Assembly: GCA_022703505.1 (NCBI GenBank)
Contig: JAKLDN010000006.1
Location: 186,001 to 250,000 of the forward strand
Length of the DNA stretch: 64,000 nt
Direction: 5' to 3'
Source: Spirochaetota bacterium
GTDB taxonomy: Bacteria; Spirochaetota; Spirochaetia; Treponematales; UBA12059
A program made the position numbers and the translations under genes. Under the pieces are notes generated by a model that was not told the origin of the DNA, did not search any database, and saw nothing but the letters and a program-made list of their open reading frames with translations. Of this stretch, positions 8,928 through 18,303 are shown in pieces. Positions within the stretch are counted from its first letter, which is position 1. Each line of letters starts with the position of its first letter.

Positions 8928-9992
8928 ATGCCCGGTGCCCTGGCCGTCTACGGTTTCCTGAACGCCAAGCTCAAGGCGAGGATAAGCGGACTACTTTCCC
9001 CGGAAGCCCTGGAAACCCTCGTCCGGGCCCCGACCCTCTCGGAAGCCATGGTCCTGCTGAAGGACACTCCCTACTCCGCCCTGGAGGCGGAATACTCCCG
9101 CACCGGCGACCTCCGGGGCTGCGAGGCCCTCCTGTATTCGATGGAGGTGGAATACCACTCCGGCCTGGAACGTTTTGCCAAGGAGCCCACCCGCTCCGTC
9201 ATCCGGGCGCACGCGGTCCGGTTCGAGGCGGAGACCCTCAAGAACGTGGTCCGACTCTGGTTCGAAACCCGGGTACGCGGGCGCCCCTCCGACGGCTCGG
9301 GGGTATATCTGTACCGGGGTCCCCTGCCCCACCGGCTCGACCTGGACGCCCTGCGTACGGCCCCGGACTCGGCCGCCCTGGCCGACGCCGTGTCCGGAAC
9401 CCCCTACGAGGCGGTCCTGCGCCGGACGGCTCCCCGGGCGGAGTCGGAAGGAACCCTCTTCCCCCTGGAATCGGAACTGGACCGGCTGGCCTTCTCCGTC
9501 CTCCTGGCCTCCCTGGACGGACTGTCCCGACGGGACCGGGACATCGCCCGAAGGGTCCTGGGGATCGAGATCGACCTCCACAACGTCCAGTGGCTGGCTC
9601 GGGCCCAGCATTTCTACCGCCTGGGCCCGGAGGAAGCCCTGGCCTCCCTGGTCCCGGGCGGAAGTTCCTACGACGCCGCCAAGGCCGCATCGGCGTACCG
9701 GTCCGGGAACGTCTCCGAATTGACCCAGGCCCTCCTGGGAGGACGGAACCGGGGCCTGGCCGCCCTGGCCGGTACCGGGGGGGACCCCTCCGCCCGGCTC
9801 GCCTTCCTGGAACGGGCCCTCCGGACCGTCCTGCGGGGCGAATCCGGACGGCTCCTGGCGGGCCATCCCTTCACCATCGGCACGGTCCTGGCCTACTTCG
9901 CCCTCCGGCGGGAGGAGACCCGGACCCTCCTGGCAATCCTCAACGCCAAGTATTACGCCCTTCCCGAGGAAAGGATCAGGAACTCCCTATGA
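8928..9992 (+). CDS. atpC: V/A-type ATPase subunit C (central stalk d-like)
   Basis: 354 residues, all-helical composition, starting at ATG 8928 five bases after the previous stop. N-terminal YGFLNAKLKARISGLL and the later KNVVRLW, RRVLGIEIDLHNVQW and FYRL motifs match the C (V0 d) family. This funnel-shaped subunit links the rotating c-ring to the central stalk and is peripheral on the cytoplasmic side. The stop overlaps the start of subunit I as ATGA. The length is the usual one for bacterial and archaeal C subunits. Confidence 0.9.
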   Translation: MPGALAVYGFLNAKLKARISGLLSPEALETLVRAPTLSEAMVLLKDTPYSALEAEYSRTGDLRGCEALLYSMEVEYHSGLERFAKEPTRSVIRAHAVRFEAETLKNVVRLWFETRVRGRPSDGSGVYLYRGPLPHRLDLDALRTAPDSAALADAVSGTPYEAVLRRTAPRAESEGTLFPLESELDRLAFSVLLASLDGLSRRDRDIARRVLGIEIDLHNVQWLARAQHFYRLGPEEALASLVPGGSSYDAAKAASAYRSGNVSELTQALLGGRNRGLAALAGTGGDPSARLAFLERALRTVLRGESGRLLAGHPFTIGTVLAYFALRREETRTLLAILNAKYYALPEERIRNSL

Positions 9993-12040
9993 TCTTCACG
10001 ACCCCCATGCGGCTCCTCGCGGCCGTAGTCCTGGATAGGAGCTCCGAGGAGGTCTCCGGGGAGCTCCTGCGGCTGGGACAGCTGGAATTCATCTCCGTCC
10101 GGGACCTGACGGCGGAGTGGAAGGACCGGGTGGCCCCCGTTCCCTCCGACGGGACGGAGACGCGGATCGAGGAGCTCCGCCGCAGGCTGGAGGGCTTCCT
10201 CCGCATGCCGGGAACCCCGGTCCGCCTGCCGGTTCCCTCCCTGGAGGACCGGACCCCCCTGGACTTGGCCGCGGCGGAGAAGGCCCTGGACGCCCTGGCC
10301 GCGGAGGTGGGGGCCATCCGGGACCGCCAGAAGGCCGTCCAGGAGGATGTCCTGCGGCTCTCGGAGATGCGGCGCCAGCTGGAGGTCTTCGACGACCTGT
10401 CCAAGCCCTCGGGTCTCGGTTCCGCCTACTCCTTCCTGGCCGTCCGTACCGGGATGGTGCCGTCCTCCCGGTTCCCGGCCCTGGAGGAGGAGCTGGCCGC
10501 CCTCCCCTCGGTCCTCGTGCCCTGGGGGGACCCGGCCGCCCCGAGCCGGAGCGCCCTGGCGGTCACCCTGAAAAAGGACGAGGGGCGTGCGGCGCCCATC
10601 CTGGCCCGGGCGGGCTGGGAGGACGGCATCCTCTCCGGGGAGCCCGGCGAAGAGACGTCTCGCGTTACACCCTCCCGGGACGGCAAGGCCCGGGCCCTCC
10701 AGGGGATCGACGCCCGGATAGCCGGGCTTAGGGAGCGCCAGGGAATGTACCAGGCGGAACTGGAGGACCTCTTCCGCAGGAAGGGGCCGGACCTGGAATC
10801 GATGTGGGCCCGGCTCCGGGTACGGGAGCTCCTGGGACGGGTGAGGTCCCGGTTCGCCCGCACCGAGCGGACGGTGCTCTTCTCCGGCTGGATCCCCGGG
10901 GACGCGGCGGCCGCCGTGGAGGAGGGGATCCGGAAGGCGGCCGGCGGCCGCTGCCACGTGGAATGGATCTCCGAGAAGGAGGGCCGGGAACACAACCAGG
11001 AAGCCCCCGTGGCCCTGAAGAATCCCCGCGTCCTCCGCCCCTTCGAGGCCCTGGTCCGGAACTACGCGGTCCCGGAGTACGGCTCCGTGAATCCCGTGCC
11101 CTTCACGGCCCTGGCCTACCTGGTGATGTTCGGGCTCATGTTCGGGGACGCGGGGCACGGCCTGGTGCTGGCCCTCCTGGGAGGCGCCGGGGTCCTGGCC
11201 GCCCGACGTTCGGGCAAGGACGACACCCTAGCCCGGCTGATCCTGTACTGCGGGTGCTCCGCGATCGTCGCGGGGGTTCTCTTCGGTTCCTACTTCGGGA
11301 TGCCCTGGCTGCCCCCGGTCTGGTTCGACTACCACGGGGTGGTGACCGGCCGCGAAGCCGGAGCCGGCGGCATCCGCTCGGTCTACGACATCCTGGGGAT
11401 CACCATCAAGTTCGGCCTGGCGGTCCTGGGCACGGGGCTGGTCCTGAACTGGATCAACCTGGTCCGCAGGAGGCGCTGGCTGACCCTGGTCCTGGACAAG
11501 GGCGGTCTGGCGGGGGGCTGGATCTACGCGGCCGGGACCTGGGCGGCCTTCCGCTTCGTCGGGAGCGGGTATCGGACCCTCCCCGACCCGGACCTCCTCT
11601 TCTGGATCCTGGGCCTCCCGACCCTCGCCCTGGCGTTGAAGGGGCCGGCGGAATACCTCCTCCACCCGCGGGAGCATCGGAAACCCTTCGGGGCCCTGAC
11701 GATCGTGGACTTCTTCATGGAGTGGATCGTCGAGGTCCTGGAGATCTATTCGGGGTACCTGGCCAACACCCTTTCGTTCATGCGGGTGGCGGGCCTGGGA
11801 ATCGCACACGTGAGCCTCATGACGGCCTTCTTCCAGATAGCCCGGATGGTGAACCCCCGGGGAGGCTTTTCCGCGGCCGCGGCGGCGGTCCTGGTCCTCG
11901 GCAATGTCCTGGTCATAGCACTGGAGGGCCTGTCCGCGGGGATCCAGTCCCTGAGGCTCAACTATTACGAGTTTTTCTCCAAGTACTTCAACGGGACCGG
12001 CCGGGCCTTCCGGCCGATCTCCCTGGGGACGAAAGAATGA
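9989..12040 (+). CDS. atpI: V/A-type ATPase subunit I (membrane stator a-like)
   Basis: 683 residues from ATG 9989. The N-terminal half (about 1-340) is soluble and contains coiled-coil stretches. The C-terminal half has seven or eight membrane helices, beginning near the family hallmark PFTALAYLVMFGLMFGDAGHG. A late helix bearing NTLSFMRVAGLGIAHVSL contains the conserved arginine expected to face the c-ring glutamate. Subunit I provides the two ion half-channels. It overlaps its neighbours by four bases on the 5' side and adjoins subunit K, as in most V/A-ATPase operons. Confidence 0.95.
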   Translation: MIFTTPMRLLAAVVLDRSSEEVSGELLRLGQLEFISVRDLTAEWKDRVAPVPSDGTETRIEELRRRLEGFLRMPGTPVRLPVPSLEDRTPLDLAAAEKALDALAAEVGAIRDRQKAVQEDVLRLSEMRRQLEVFDDLSKPSGLGSAYSFLAVRTGMVPSSRFPALEEELAALPSVLVPWGDPAAPSRSALAVTLKKDEGRAAPILARAGWEDGILSGEPGEETSRVTPSRDGKARALQGIDARIAGLRERQGMYQAELEDLFRRKGPDLESMWARLRVRELLGRVRSRFARTERTVLFSGWIPGDAAAAVEEGIRKAAGGRCHVEWISEKEGREHNQEAPVALKNPRVLRPFEALVRNYAVPEYGSVNPVPFTALAYLVMFGLMFGDAGHGLVLALLGGAGVLAARRSGKDDTLARLILYCGCSAIVAGVLFGSYFGMPWLPPVWFDYHGVVTGREAGAGGIRSVYDILGITIKFGLAVLGTGLVLNWINLVRRRRWLTLVLDKGGLAGGWIYAAGTWAAFRFVGSGYRTLPDPDLLFWILGLPTLALALKGPAEYLLHPREHRKPFGALTIVDFFMEWIVEVLEIYSGYLANTLSFMRVAGLGIAHVSLMTAFFQIARMVNPRGGFSAAAAAVLVLGNVLVIALEGLSAGIQSLRLNYYEFFSKYFNGTGRAFRPISLGTKE

Positions 12041-12054
12041 ACAAGGAGTTTTCC

Positions 12055-12423
12055 ATGCAGGATCCAAAGAAGCTGTTCGCCGGCCGGGTGCGCCTGAGCG
12101 TCGTCGTCTTGATGGCCTTCCTGGGCATCTTCGGCCTGGTGTCCGTGGGCGGGGCGAGCGCCCAAACCCCGGAGTCCCGTACCCCCCAGGTTACCCGGGA
12201 GCAGGCGGACATCCAGAAATTCGGGCTCATCGCCGCGGCCGTGGCCTTCGGGTTCGGGGCCATCGGGGCCGGCATCGCCATAGCCAACGTAGGCGCGGCG
12301 GCCATGGGGGCCATCGGGGAAAAGCCCGAGATCGCCAGCCAGGCCCTCATCTTCATCGCCCTGGCGGAAGGCCTGGTGGTGTTCGGCTTCATCACGGCCC
12401 TCATGATCCTGGGCAAATTCTAG
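12055..12423 (+). CDS. atpK: V/A-type ATPase subunit K (c-ring proteolipid) with N-terminal signal-like helix
   Basis: 122 residues from ATG 12055, favoured over ATG 12037 by the AAGGAG at 12043-12048. The C-terminal 75 residues form the usual helical hairpin: a Gly/Ala-rich helix, a polar loop GEKPE, and a second helix with the ion-binding glutamate in ALAEGLVVFG. Ahead of it, residues about 12-33 form an extra hydrophobic segment ending SVGGASAQ, which resembles a cleavable signal peptide, followed by a short polar region. The ring is therefore built from single hairpins rather than fused double hairpins. Whether it carries Na+ or H+ cannot be judged safely from these residues. Confidence 0.92.
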   Translation: MQDPKKLFAGRVRLSVVVLMAFLGIFGLVSVGGASAQTPESRTPQVTREQADIQKFGLIAAAVAFGFGAIGAGIAIANVGAAAMGAIGEKPEIASQALIFIALAEGLVVFGFITALMILGKF

Positions 12424-12430
12424 GCCCCGG

Positions 12431-12736
12431 ATGAAGTACTACGTGATCGGGGACGAGGACGCGGTGCTGGGCTTCGGCCTGGCCGGCGTCCGCGGCCGCC
12501 GGGTCCGGACCTCCGAGGAGGCCTCCGCGGCCTTCCGGGAGGCCCTCGAGGACCGGGAAAACGCCATCATCCTCGTCACCGAGCGGATCGCGGAGCTGAT
12601 CCGTCCCCAGGTGGACCGCTACGTCTTCAAGGAAGACTTCCCCCTGATCGTGGAGATCCCCGACTGGGAGGGCAAGCTCAGCTCCCGCCCGCCCCTGCGG
12701 GAGACTGTGAACGCGGCCATCGGGATCAAGCTGTGA
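12431..12736 (+). CDS. atpF: V/A-type ATPase subunit F
   Basis: 101 residues beginning MKYYVIGDEDAVLGFGLAGV, the standard start of the F subunit. The family's central ILVTERIAELI and the VEIPDWEGK tail are present. Subunit F binds the central stalk (with D) and modulates ATP hydrolysis. The order K-F-E-A-B-D differs slightly from the common K-E-C-F-A-B-D order, because subunit C is near the operon start here. Confidence 0.93.
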   Translation: MKYYVIGDEDAVLGFGLAGVRGRRVRTSEEASAAFREALEDRENAIILVTERIAELIRPQVDRYVFKEDFPLIVEIPDWEGKLSSRPPLRETVNAAIGIKL

Positions 12737-12746
12737 GGCGCTAGGC

Positions 12747-13388
12747 ATGGAAGCGGAACGACAGGAAGACCGGGACCTCCTTTCGGGCATCGAGCGGGAG
12801 GCCCAGCTCAAGGCCGAGGAGCTCGCCCAGGAGGCGGCGGCCTACGCCCGAAACCGGTCCGAGGCGGCCCGGGCCCAGACCCGGGAGATTTTGAGGAAGG
12901 CCGAAGAAATCGCGGAAGCCCAGGCCCGGGCCGTCCTGCGCAACGCCGAATCCCGGGCTACCGTGGAGTCCCGCAAGGCCTTCCTGCGGGGCCGGGACGG
13001 CCTCATCCAGGAAACCCTGGAGGCCGCCCGGATCCTCGCGGCCCGAGCCGCGGAGACTCCCGGATACGAGGACGTCCTCCGGGGCTGGATCGTGGAGGCC
13101 GCCGTCGGCCTGTCCGAGCCGGAGGCCCGGGTCAACGCCTCCCGGGAGGAGCTGCCCCGGATCACGGACGAGCTCCTGCACCGGGCGGAGCGGGAGGTCC
13201 TGGAACTGACCGGGAAGCCGGTCCGGCTTTCCAAGGTGGAGGGGGATCCCCTGCCCGAGCAGGGGGTGGTGTTGACCGCGGAGGGCGGAAGGCTGGCCTA
13301 CAACAACCAGGTGCCCGTCCGCTTCCTCCGGGCCCAGTCGGAGATACGGAAACAGATTCACGCCGTCCTCTTCGGGGAAGGCGCGTAA
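12747..13388 (+). CDS. atpE: V/A-type ATPase subunit E
   Basis: 213 residues. The N-terminal half is a charged coiled coil. The C-terminal half is a globular alpha/beta domain ending in the family-typical NNQVPVRFLRAQSEIRKQIHAVLF. It pairs with the small coiled-coil subunit encoded at the operon start to make the peripheral stalk, and caps the A3B3 head. Ten bases separate it from subunit F and nine from subunit A. Confidence 0.92.
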   Translation: MEAERQEDRDLLSGIEREAQLKAEELAQEAAAYARNRSEAARAQTREILRKAEEIAEAQARAVLRNAESRATVESRKAFLRGRDGLIQETLEAARILAARAAETPGYEDVLRGWIVEAAVGLSEPEARVNASREELPRITDELLHRAEREVLELTGKPVRLSKVEGDPLPEQGVVLTAEGGRLAYNNQVPVRFLRAQSEIRKQIHAVLFGEGA

Positions 13389-13397
13389 GGCAGGTCT

Positions 13398-15173
13398 ATG
13401 AAGGATCGAATAATCGGCCGGGTCCGGCGGGTGAACGGACCGGTGATCGAGGCCGACGGAATCACGGACGCCCAGATGCTGGAGCTGGTCCGGGTCGGGG
13501 AATCCCGCCTGGTGGGCGAGGTGCTGAAGCTCTCGGGGGACCGGGCGGTGATCCAGGTCTACGAGGACACCACGGGCCTGGCCCCCCGGGACAACGTCTA
13601 CGGGGCGGGGATGCCCCTCTCCTTGGAGCTGGGCCCGGGCCTCATCGGCTCCATCTACGACGGAATCCAGCGGCCCCTGGAAGCCCTGCGCTCCCTGTCC
13701 GGCCACTACATCGAGAGCGGGATCACCGCGGAGCCCCTGGACCGGACCCGGACTTGGCGCTTCGTCCCGGATCCGGACCTCAAGCCCGGCGCCCCGGTCG
13801 CGGGCGGCCGGATCCTGGGCACCGTCCGGGAGACCTCCCGGGTGGAGCACCGGGTCCTGGTGCCGCCGGAGGTCTCCGGCACCCTGGAGTCCCTGGTCCC
13901 CGAGGGGGACTACCCCGTGGACCGGAGGATCGCCGTGGTACGCACGGATTCGGGAACCCGGGAACTCCCCATGCTCCAGAGCTGGCCCATCCGGATCCCG
14001 CGCCCCGTACGCCAACGACGCCCCCTCTCGATCCCCCTCATCACGGGCCAGCGGGTCATCGACACCCTCTTTCCCCTGGCCAAGGGGGGGACCGTGGCCA
14101 TCCCGGGGGGCTTCGGCACCGGCAAGACCATGACCCAGCACGCGATCGCCAAGTGGTGCGACGCGGACATCATCGTGTACATCGGCTGCGGGGAGCGGGG
14201 CAACGAGATGACCGACGTCCTAACGGAGTTCCCCAAGCTGGTGGATCCCCGGACGGGCCGGAGCTTGATGGAGCGGACCATCCTGATCGCGAACACCTCC
14301 AACATGCCCGTGTCCGCCCGGGAGGCCAGCGTGTACACCGGGGTTACCCTGGCCGAGTACTACCGGGACCAGGGCTACCACGTGGCCGTCATGGCGGACT
14401 CCACCTCCCGCTGGGCGGAGGCCCTCCGGGAGCTCTCGGGCCGCATGGAGGAAATGCCCGCGGAGGAGGGTTTCCCGGCCTACCTGCCCACGCGGATCGC
14501 GGACTTCTACGAGCGGGCCGGCTATATGGACACCCTGTCCGGCCGGGAGGGCTCGGTCTCCATCATCGGGGCCGTGAGCCCCCCGGGCGGCGACTTCTCG
14601 GAGCCCGTGACCCAGCACACCCGCCGCTTCGTCCGCTGCTTCTGGGGCCTGGACCGTCAGCTGGCCAACGCCCGGCACTACCCGGCCATCTCCTGGCTGG
14701 ACAGCTACTCGGAGTACCTGGACGACGTAACCCCCTGGTGGGAGGAGCACGCCGGGGCCTCCTGGGCCGGGGAGCGGCGGGAGATCCTGGAGCTCCTCCA
14801 GCGGGAGGTCCGGCTCCAGCAGGTGGTCAAGCTGGTGGGCCCCGACGCCCTGCCCGATTCCCAGCGCTTTGTCCTGGAGGTCTGCGCCCTCTTCAAGAAC
14901 GCCTTCCTCCAGCAGAACGCCTTCGACGACGTGGACCGGTATTCCTCGGTGGACAAGCAACTGCGCATGCTCTCCCTGATCCTGGTCTACTGGCGTCGCG
15001 GCGCCGAGGCGATCAAGCGGGGCGTGACCCTGGTCAAGCTCAAGCAGATGAAGGTCCTGTCGGACATCATCAAGATGAAGTTCAACATCCGGGACGAGGG
15101 AGCCGCGGAGTTCGACAAGCTCCAGGCCCGGCTGGAACGGTCCCTGGATCAACTGGAGTCCATCTATGCCTGA
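13398..15173 (+). CDS. atpA: V/A-type ATPase catalytic subunit A
   Basis: 591 residues. The N-terminal beta-barrel starts [16 protein letters not shown]. The bulge (non-homologous) region follows, then the P-loop GGFGTGKT at 237-244 and the catalytic [13 protein letters not shown] stretch directly after. These are the marks of the ATP-hydrolysing subunit of rotary V/A-ATPases. Three copies alternate with subunit B in the head. ATG 13398 is nine bases after subunit E. It overlaps subunit B by 8 bases. The enzyme probably pumps ions using fermentation-derived ATP or runs as a synthase; the sequence does not say which. Confidence 0.98.
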   Translation: MKDRIIGRVRRVNGPVIEADGITDAQMLELVRVGESRLVGEVLKLSGDRAVIQVYEDTTGLAPRDNVYGAGMPLSLELGPGLIGSIYDGIQRPLEALRSLSGHYIESGITAEPLDRTRTWRFVPDPDLKPGAPVAGGRILGTVRETSRVEHRVLVPPEVSGTLESLVPEGDYPVDRRIAVVRTDSGTRELPMLQSWPIRIPRPVRQRRPLSIPLITGQRVIDTLFPLAKGGTVAIPGGFGTGKTMTQHAIAKWCDADIIVYIGCGERGNEMTDVLTEFPKLVDPRTGRSLMERTILIANTSNMPVSAREASVYTGVTLAEYYRDQGYHVAVMADSTSRWAEALRELSGRMEEMPAEEGFPAYLPTRIADFYERAGYMDTLSGREGSVSIIGAVSPPGGDFSEPVTQHTRRFVRCFWGLDRQLANARHYPAISWLDSYSEYLDDVTPWWEEHAGASWAGERREILELLQREVRLQQVVKLVGPDALPDSQRFVLEVCALFKNAFLQQNAFDDVDRYSSVDKQLRMLSLILVYWRRGAEAIKRGVTLVKLKQMKVLSDIIKMKFNIRDEGAAEFDKLQARLERSLDQLESIYA

Positions 15174-16587
15174 GCAGGAAACCCGGAACGAGGCGCGCCG
15201 GAGACTCATGTCCGGGCGGGAATACGTCGGCGCGGACCGCATCGACGGCCCCCTCCTCGTCCTACGGAAGACCCATCCCGTGGGATACCGGGAGCTGGCG
15301 GAGTGCGTGGACCGGGAGGGGCATACCCGGCTGGGCATGGTCCTGGACACCAGTGACGACGCGGTGGTGATCCAGGTCTTCGAGGGGACCCAAGGCCTGA
15401 CCCTGCCGGGGACCAAGGTCCGGTTCCGGGGCCGCCCCCTGACCCTGGGGGTCACCGAGAAGATGCTGGGCCGGGTCTTCGACGGCCTGGGGCGGCCCAT
15501 CGACGGGGGTCCCGCCCCCCTGGCCCAGGAGGAGGTGGACGTCAACGGCCGGCCCATCAACCCCACCTCCCGCGAATACCCCCGGGACTTCATCCAGACC
15601 GGAATCTCCGCGATCGACGGGATGAACACCCTGATCCGGGGCCAGAAGCTGCCGATCTTCTCGGGCAACGGACTGCCCCACAACGAGCTGGCCGCCCAGA
15701 TCGCCCGGCAGGCCAAGATCCGGGGAGGCTCGAACGACTTCGCCGTGGTCTTCGCGGCCATGGGGGTCAAGCACGACGTGGCCCGGTACTTCACCCGGTC
15801 CTTCGAGGAGACCGGGGTCCTGGAGAACGTGGCCCTCTTCCTGTCCCTGGCGGACGACCCCTCCATCGAGCGGATCATCACCCCCCGGACGGCCCTGACC
15901 CTGGCGGAGCACCTGGCCTACCGGAAGGGGCTCCACGTCCTGGTGATCCTCACGGACATGTCCAACTACTGCGAGTCCCTTAGGGAGATCTCCACCATCC
16001 GGGGGGAGATCCCCTCCCGCAAGGGCTACCCGGGCTACCTTTACTCGGATCTGGCGGAGATCTACGAACGGTCCGGCATGATCCGGGGCACCCCAGGCTC
16101 CATCACCCAGCTGCCCATCCTAACCATGCCCAGCGACGACATCTCCCACCCCATCCCGGACCTGACCGGGTACATCACCGAGGGCCAGATCGTCTTCGAG
16201 CGGGAGATGTCCGGACGGGGGATCTACCCCCCCGTGGCGGGCCTGCCCTCCCTGTCCCGGCTCATGAAGGACGGCATCGGCGAGGGCATGACCCGGGAAG
16301 ACCACCCCCACCTGGCCAGCCAGCTCTTCGCGGCGTACAGCTACGTAAAGGACGTGCGGAACCTGGCCTCGGTCATCGGGGAGGAGGAGCTCACCCCCCT
16401 GGACCACCAGTACCTGGAATTCGGGGAGTTCTTCGAGCGCAAGTTCGTCAGCCAGGGGAAGGACGAGGACCGGCCCATCGAGCGCACCCTGGAGCTCGGC
16501 TGGGAAGCCCTGAAGCTCCTGCCCTCGGAGGAGCTCCACCGGGTCACGGACGAGGAGATCGAGACGTACTACCTGGGGGAGGGCTAG
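15166..16587 (+). CDS. atpB: V/A-type ATPase subunit B
   Basis: 473 residues from ATG 15166. It is the non-catalytic partner of subunit A, lacking a P-loop. Recognisable motifs include [19 protein letters not shown] in the barrel, [25 protein letters not shown] in the nucleotide-binding fold, and a late [27 protein letters not shown]. The length is normal. Subunit D follows after three bases. Confidence 0.97.
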   Translation: MPEQETRNEARRRLMSGREYVGADRIDGPLLVLRKTHPVGYRELAECVDREGHTRLGMVLDTSDDAVVIQVFEGTQGLTLPGTKVRFRGRPLTLGVTEKMLGRVFDGLGRPIDGGPAPLAQEEVDVNGRPINPTSREYPRDFIQTGISAIDGMNTLIRGQKLPIFSGNGLPHNELAAQIARQAKIRGGSNDFAVVFAAMGVKHDVARYFTRSFEETGVLENVALFLSLADDPSIERIITPRTALTLAEHLAYRKGLHVLVILTDMSNYCESLREISTIRGEIPSRKGYPGYLYSDLAEIYERSGMIRGTPGSITQLPILTMPSDDISHPIPDLTGYITEGQIVFEREMSGRGIYPPVAGLPSLSRLMKDGIGEGMTREDHPHLASQLFAAYSYVKDVRNLASVIGEEELTPLDHQYLEFGEFFERKFVSQGKDEDRPIERTLELGWEALKLLPSEELHRVTDEEIETYYLGEG

Positions 16588-16590
16588 GCC

Positions 16591-17229
16591 GTGCGCGCCG
16601 TAGCCCCCACCAAGACCAGCCTCCTCCGGCTCCGGGAGGAGCTGAAGTTCGCCCGATTGGGGCACGAGCTATTGGACCAGAAACGCAACATCCTGGTGGT
16701 GGAGCTCCTGACCCTGGTGGACCAGGCCGCGGATTTCGAGAAGAAGGTCGAGGCCTCCCTGGAAACGGCCTACGGCTCCCTCCAGGAGGCCGCCCTGGGG
16801 ATGGGCAAGCTGCGCGTTTCCTCCGCCGCCGCCGCGGTGAACCTGGAGCCTTCGGTGACCCTGCGCCAGCGCAAGGTGATGGGCGTGGTCCTGCCGGTGG
16901 TGGAGACTTCCTTCCAGGAACGCCCCCCCCACTACAGCCCCCTGGGAACCAGCGTCTGGATGGACAAGTCCGTCCGGGACTTCCAGGATGCCCTGAAGCT
17001 GATGGGGCGCTTCGCGGAGCTCAAGGCGTCCATCATGCGCCTGGCCGCGGAGGTCCGGAAGACCATCCGGAAAGTGAACGCCCTGGAGAAAATCGCCATT
17101 CCCGACCTGGAGGAATCGGTGCATTATATACAGGGGCGGCTCGAGGAGAACGAGCGGGACATGTTCACCCTCATGAAATTGGTGAAGAACCGGCTGACCC
17201 TGGAAGAGGCGGAGGCGGCGATGCCATGA
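16591..17229 (+). CDS. atpD: V/A-type ATPase subunit D (central shaft)
   Basis: 212 residues from a GTG at 16591. The PTKTSLLRLREELKFARLGHELLDQKRNILV start is diagnostic for the D subunit, whose two long helices form the rotor axle inside the A3B3 head. The C-terminal helix ends with NRLTLEEAEAAMP. It overlaps the following UspA gene as ATGA, so the ATPase operon does not stop here. Confidence 0.96.
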   Translation: MRAVAPTKTSLLRLREELKFARLGHELLDQKRNILVVELLTLVDQAADFEKKVEASLETAYGSLQEAALGMGKLRVSSAAAAVNLEPSVTLRQRKVMGVVLPVVETSFQERPPHYSPLGTSVWMDKSVRDFQDALKLMGRFAELKASIMRLAAEVRKTIRKVNALEKIAIPDLEESVHYIQGRLEENERDMFTLMKLVKNRLTLEEAEAAMP

Positions 17230-17714
17230 CAAAACCCATTCGGAGGATTTTAGCGTACGTGGACGGCACGGAGCAGTCCGTGACCGCGGCGCAATACGCC
17301 ATCGTCCTGGCCAAAAGCCTGGGCGCGGAGCTCTTCGCCCTGTACGTGGTGAACACCCGGGCCCTCTCGGAGCTGGTGAAGGCCCACATCTTCCTGGATT
17401 CCGAGCAGGAGGAGTACCACCGGGACCTGGACGAGGACGCGGAGCGTTACCTGAACCATGTCCGGAACCTGGCCCGCTCCAAGGGCGTCGCCGTGACCGC
17501 GGAACGGTCCAGCGGGGCGGTCCACCAGGAGATCCTGGCCAAGGTACGGGAGCACGGGATCGACCTGTTGGTCCTGGGCGAGGTCTCCCAGATCCGGAGC
17601 CGCCGGGACGAGCTGTACAACGAGACCGAGCGGGCCATGCGCAGCGTCGCCTGCTCCGTCCTCATAGCCAAGAACGAAGATCGCATCGCCGAGCTCTTCG
17701 AAGAGCTCGTGTGA
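17226..17714 (+). CDS. Universal stress protein (UspA family)
   Basis: 162 residues with the Usp alpha/beta fold: an N-terminal RRILAYVDGTEQSVTAAQYAIVLAK, a middle LFALYVVN strand, and DLLVLGEVSQIR followed by SVACSVLIAKN. The ATP-binding signature G-x2-G-x9-G-S/T is not intact, so it belongs to the class not expected to bind ATP through that motif. It is translationally coupled to the V-ATPase D gene by an ATGA overlap and followed 12 bases later by a PTS EIIA gene. The context hints at a role in tuning energy metabolism under stress, which is inference. Confidence 0.85.
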   Translation: MTKPIRRILAYVDGTEQSVTAAQYAIVLAKSLGAELFALYVVNTRALSELVKAHIFLDSEQEEYHRDLDEDAERYLNHVRNLARSKGVAVTAERSSGAVHQEILAKVREHGIDLLVLGEVSQIRSRRDELYNETERAMRSVACSVLIAKNEDRIAELFEELV

Positions 17715-17726
17715 CGGGGGTTTGAT

Positions 17727-18173
17727 ATGGCGCTGATCGACCTGATCCGGGAGGATGTCGTCCGGGTTCCCCTAGCGGCGAATACCAAGGAGGGGATCAT
17801 CCGCGAACTGGTCCAGACCCTGGCCGCGGCCGGCAAGGTGTCCGATTCCGAAGCGGCTTCCCGGGCCGTGCTGGACCGGGAGGCCAAGGGCAGTACGGGA
17901 CTGGAGGAGGGGGTGGCGGTTCCCCACGGCAAGACCCTCGCGGTGCAGAGCCTGGCCGTCGCCGTGGGCGTGGCGCCCCGGGGGGTGGACTTCGAGGCCC
18001 TGGACGGGAAGCCCTCCAGCCTCTTCTTCCTCATCCTGGCCCCCCCGGACCAGTCGGGACCCCACATCGAGGCCCTGGCGGAGATCGCCCGCCTGTGCCG
18101 GTCCAAGGCCTTCTGCCGGACCCTCGTCTCATCCCGGGACGCCAAGGAAGTGGTGGAGCTCTTCCAGGACTGA
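17727..18173 (+). CDS. PTS EIIA protein, fructose/nitrogen (PtsN-like) family
   Basis: 148 residues covering a single PTS_EIIA type-2 domain. The phospho-accepting histidine is H67 in GVAVPHGKT, and the family motif around residues 100-135 (FFLILAPPDQSGPHIEALAEIARLC) is present. No EIIB or EIIC follows, so it is more likely a regulatory PtsN-type phosphocarrier than part of a sugar transporter. It is the last gene of the V-ATPase operon, preceded by GGGGGTTTGAT. In other bacteria such proteins bind and regulate potassium transport or kinases; no target is visible here. Confidence 0.88.
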   Translation: MALIDLIREDVVRVPLAANTKEGIIRELVQTLAAAGKVSDSEAASRAVLDREAKGSTGLEEGVAVPHGKTLAVQSLAVAVGVAPRGVDFEALDGKPSSLFFLILAPPDQSGPHIEALAEIARLCRSKAFCRTLVSSRDAKEVVELFQD

Positions 18174-18303
18174 CCCGGAGAGCCGCGGGTCGTCCGCACG
18201 CCTCCTGCCGTGCAGGACGCGGCGGGTTCCGGAACCGAAAAATCTAGCCAAAGACCGCGAAGCGGCGTATCATGCCCTGTAGAATAAGATAAAGGAGGAT
18301 CGA

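Noticed and set aside
18225-18236. Terminator after the EIIA gene at the palindrome GGTTCCGGAACC
   Set aside because: The arms are only six bases with no loop and no T-run follows; it is as likely a chance palindrome.
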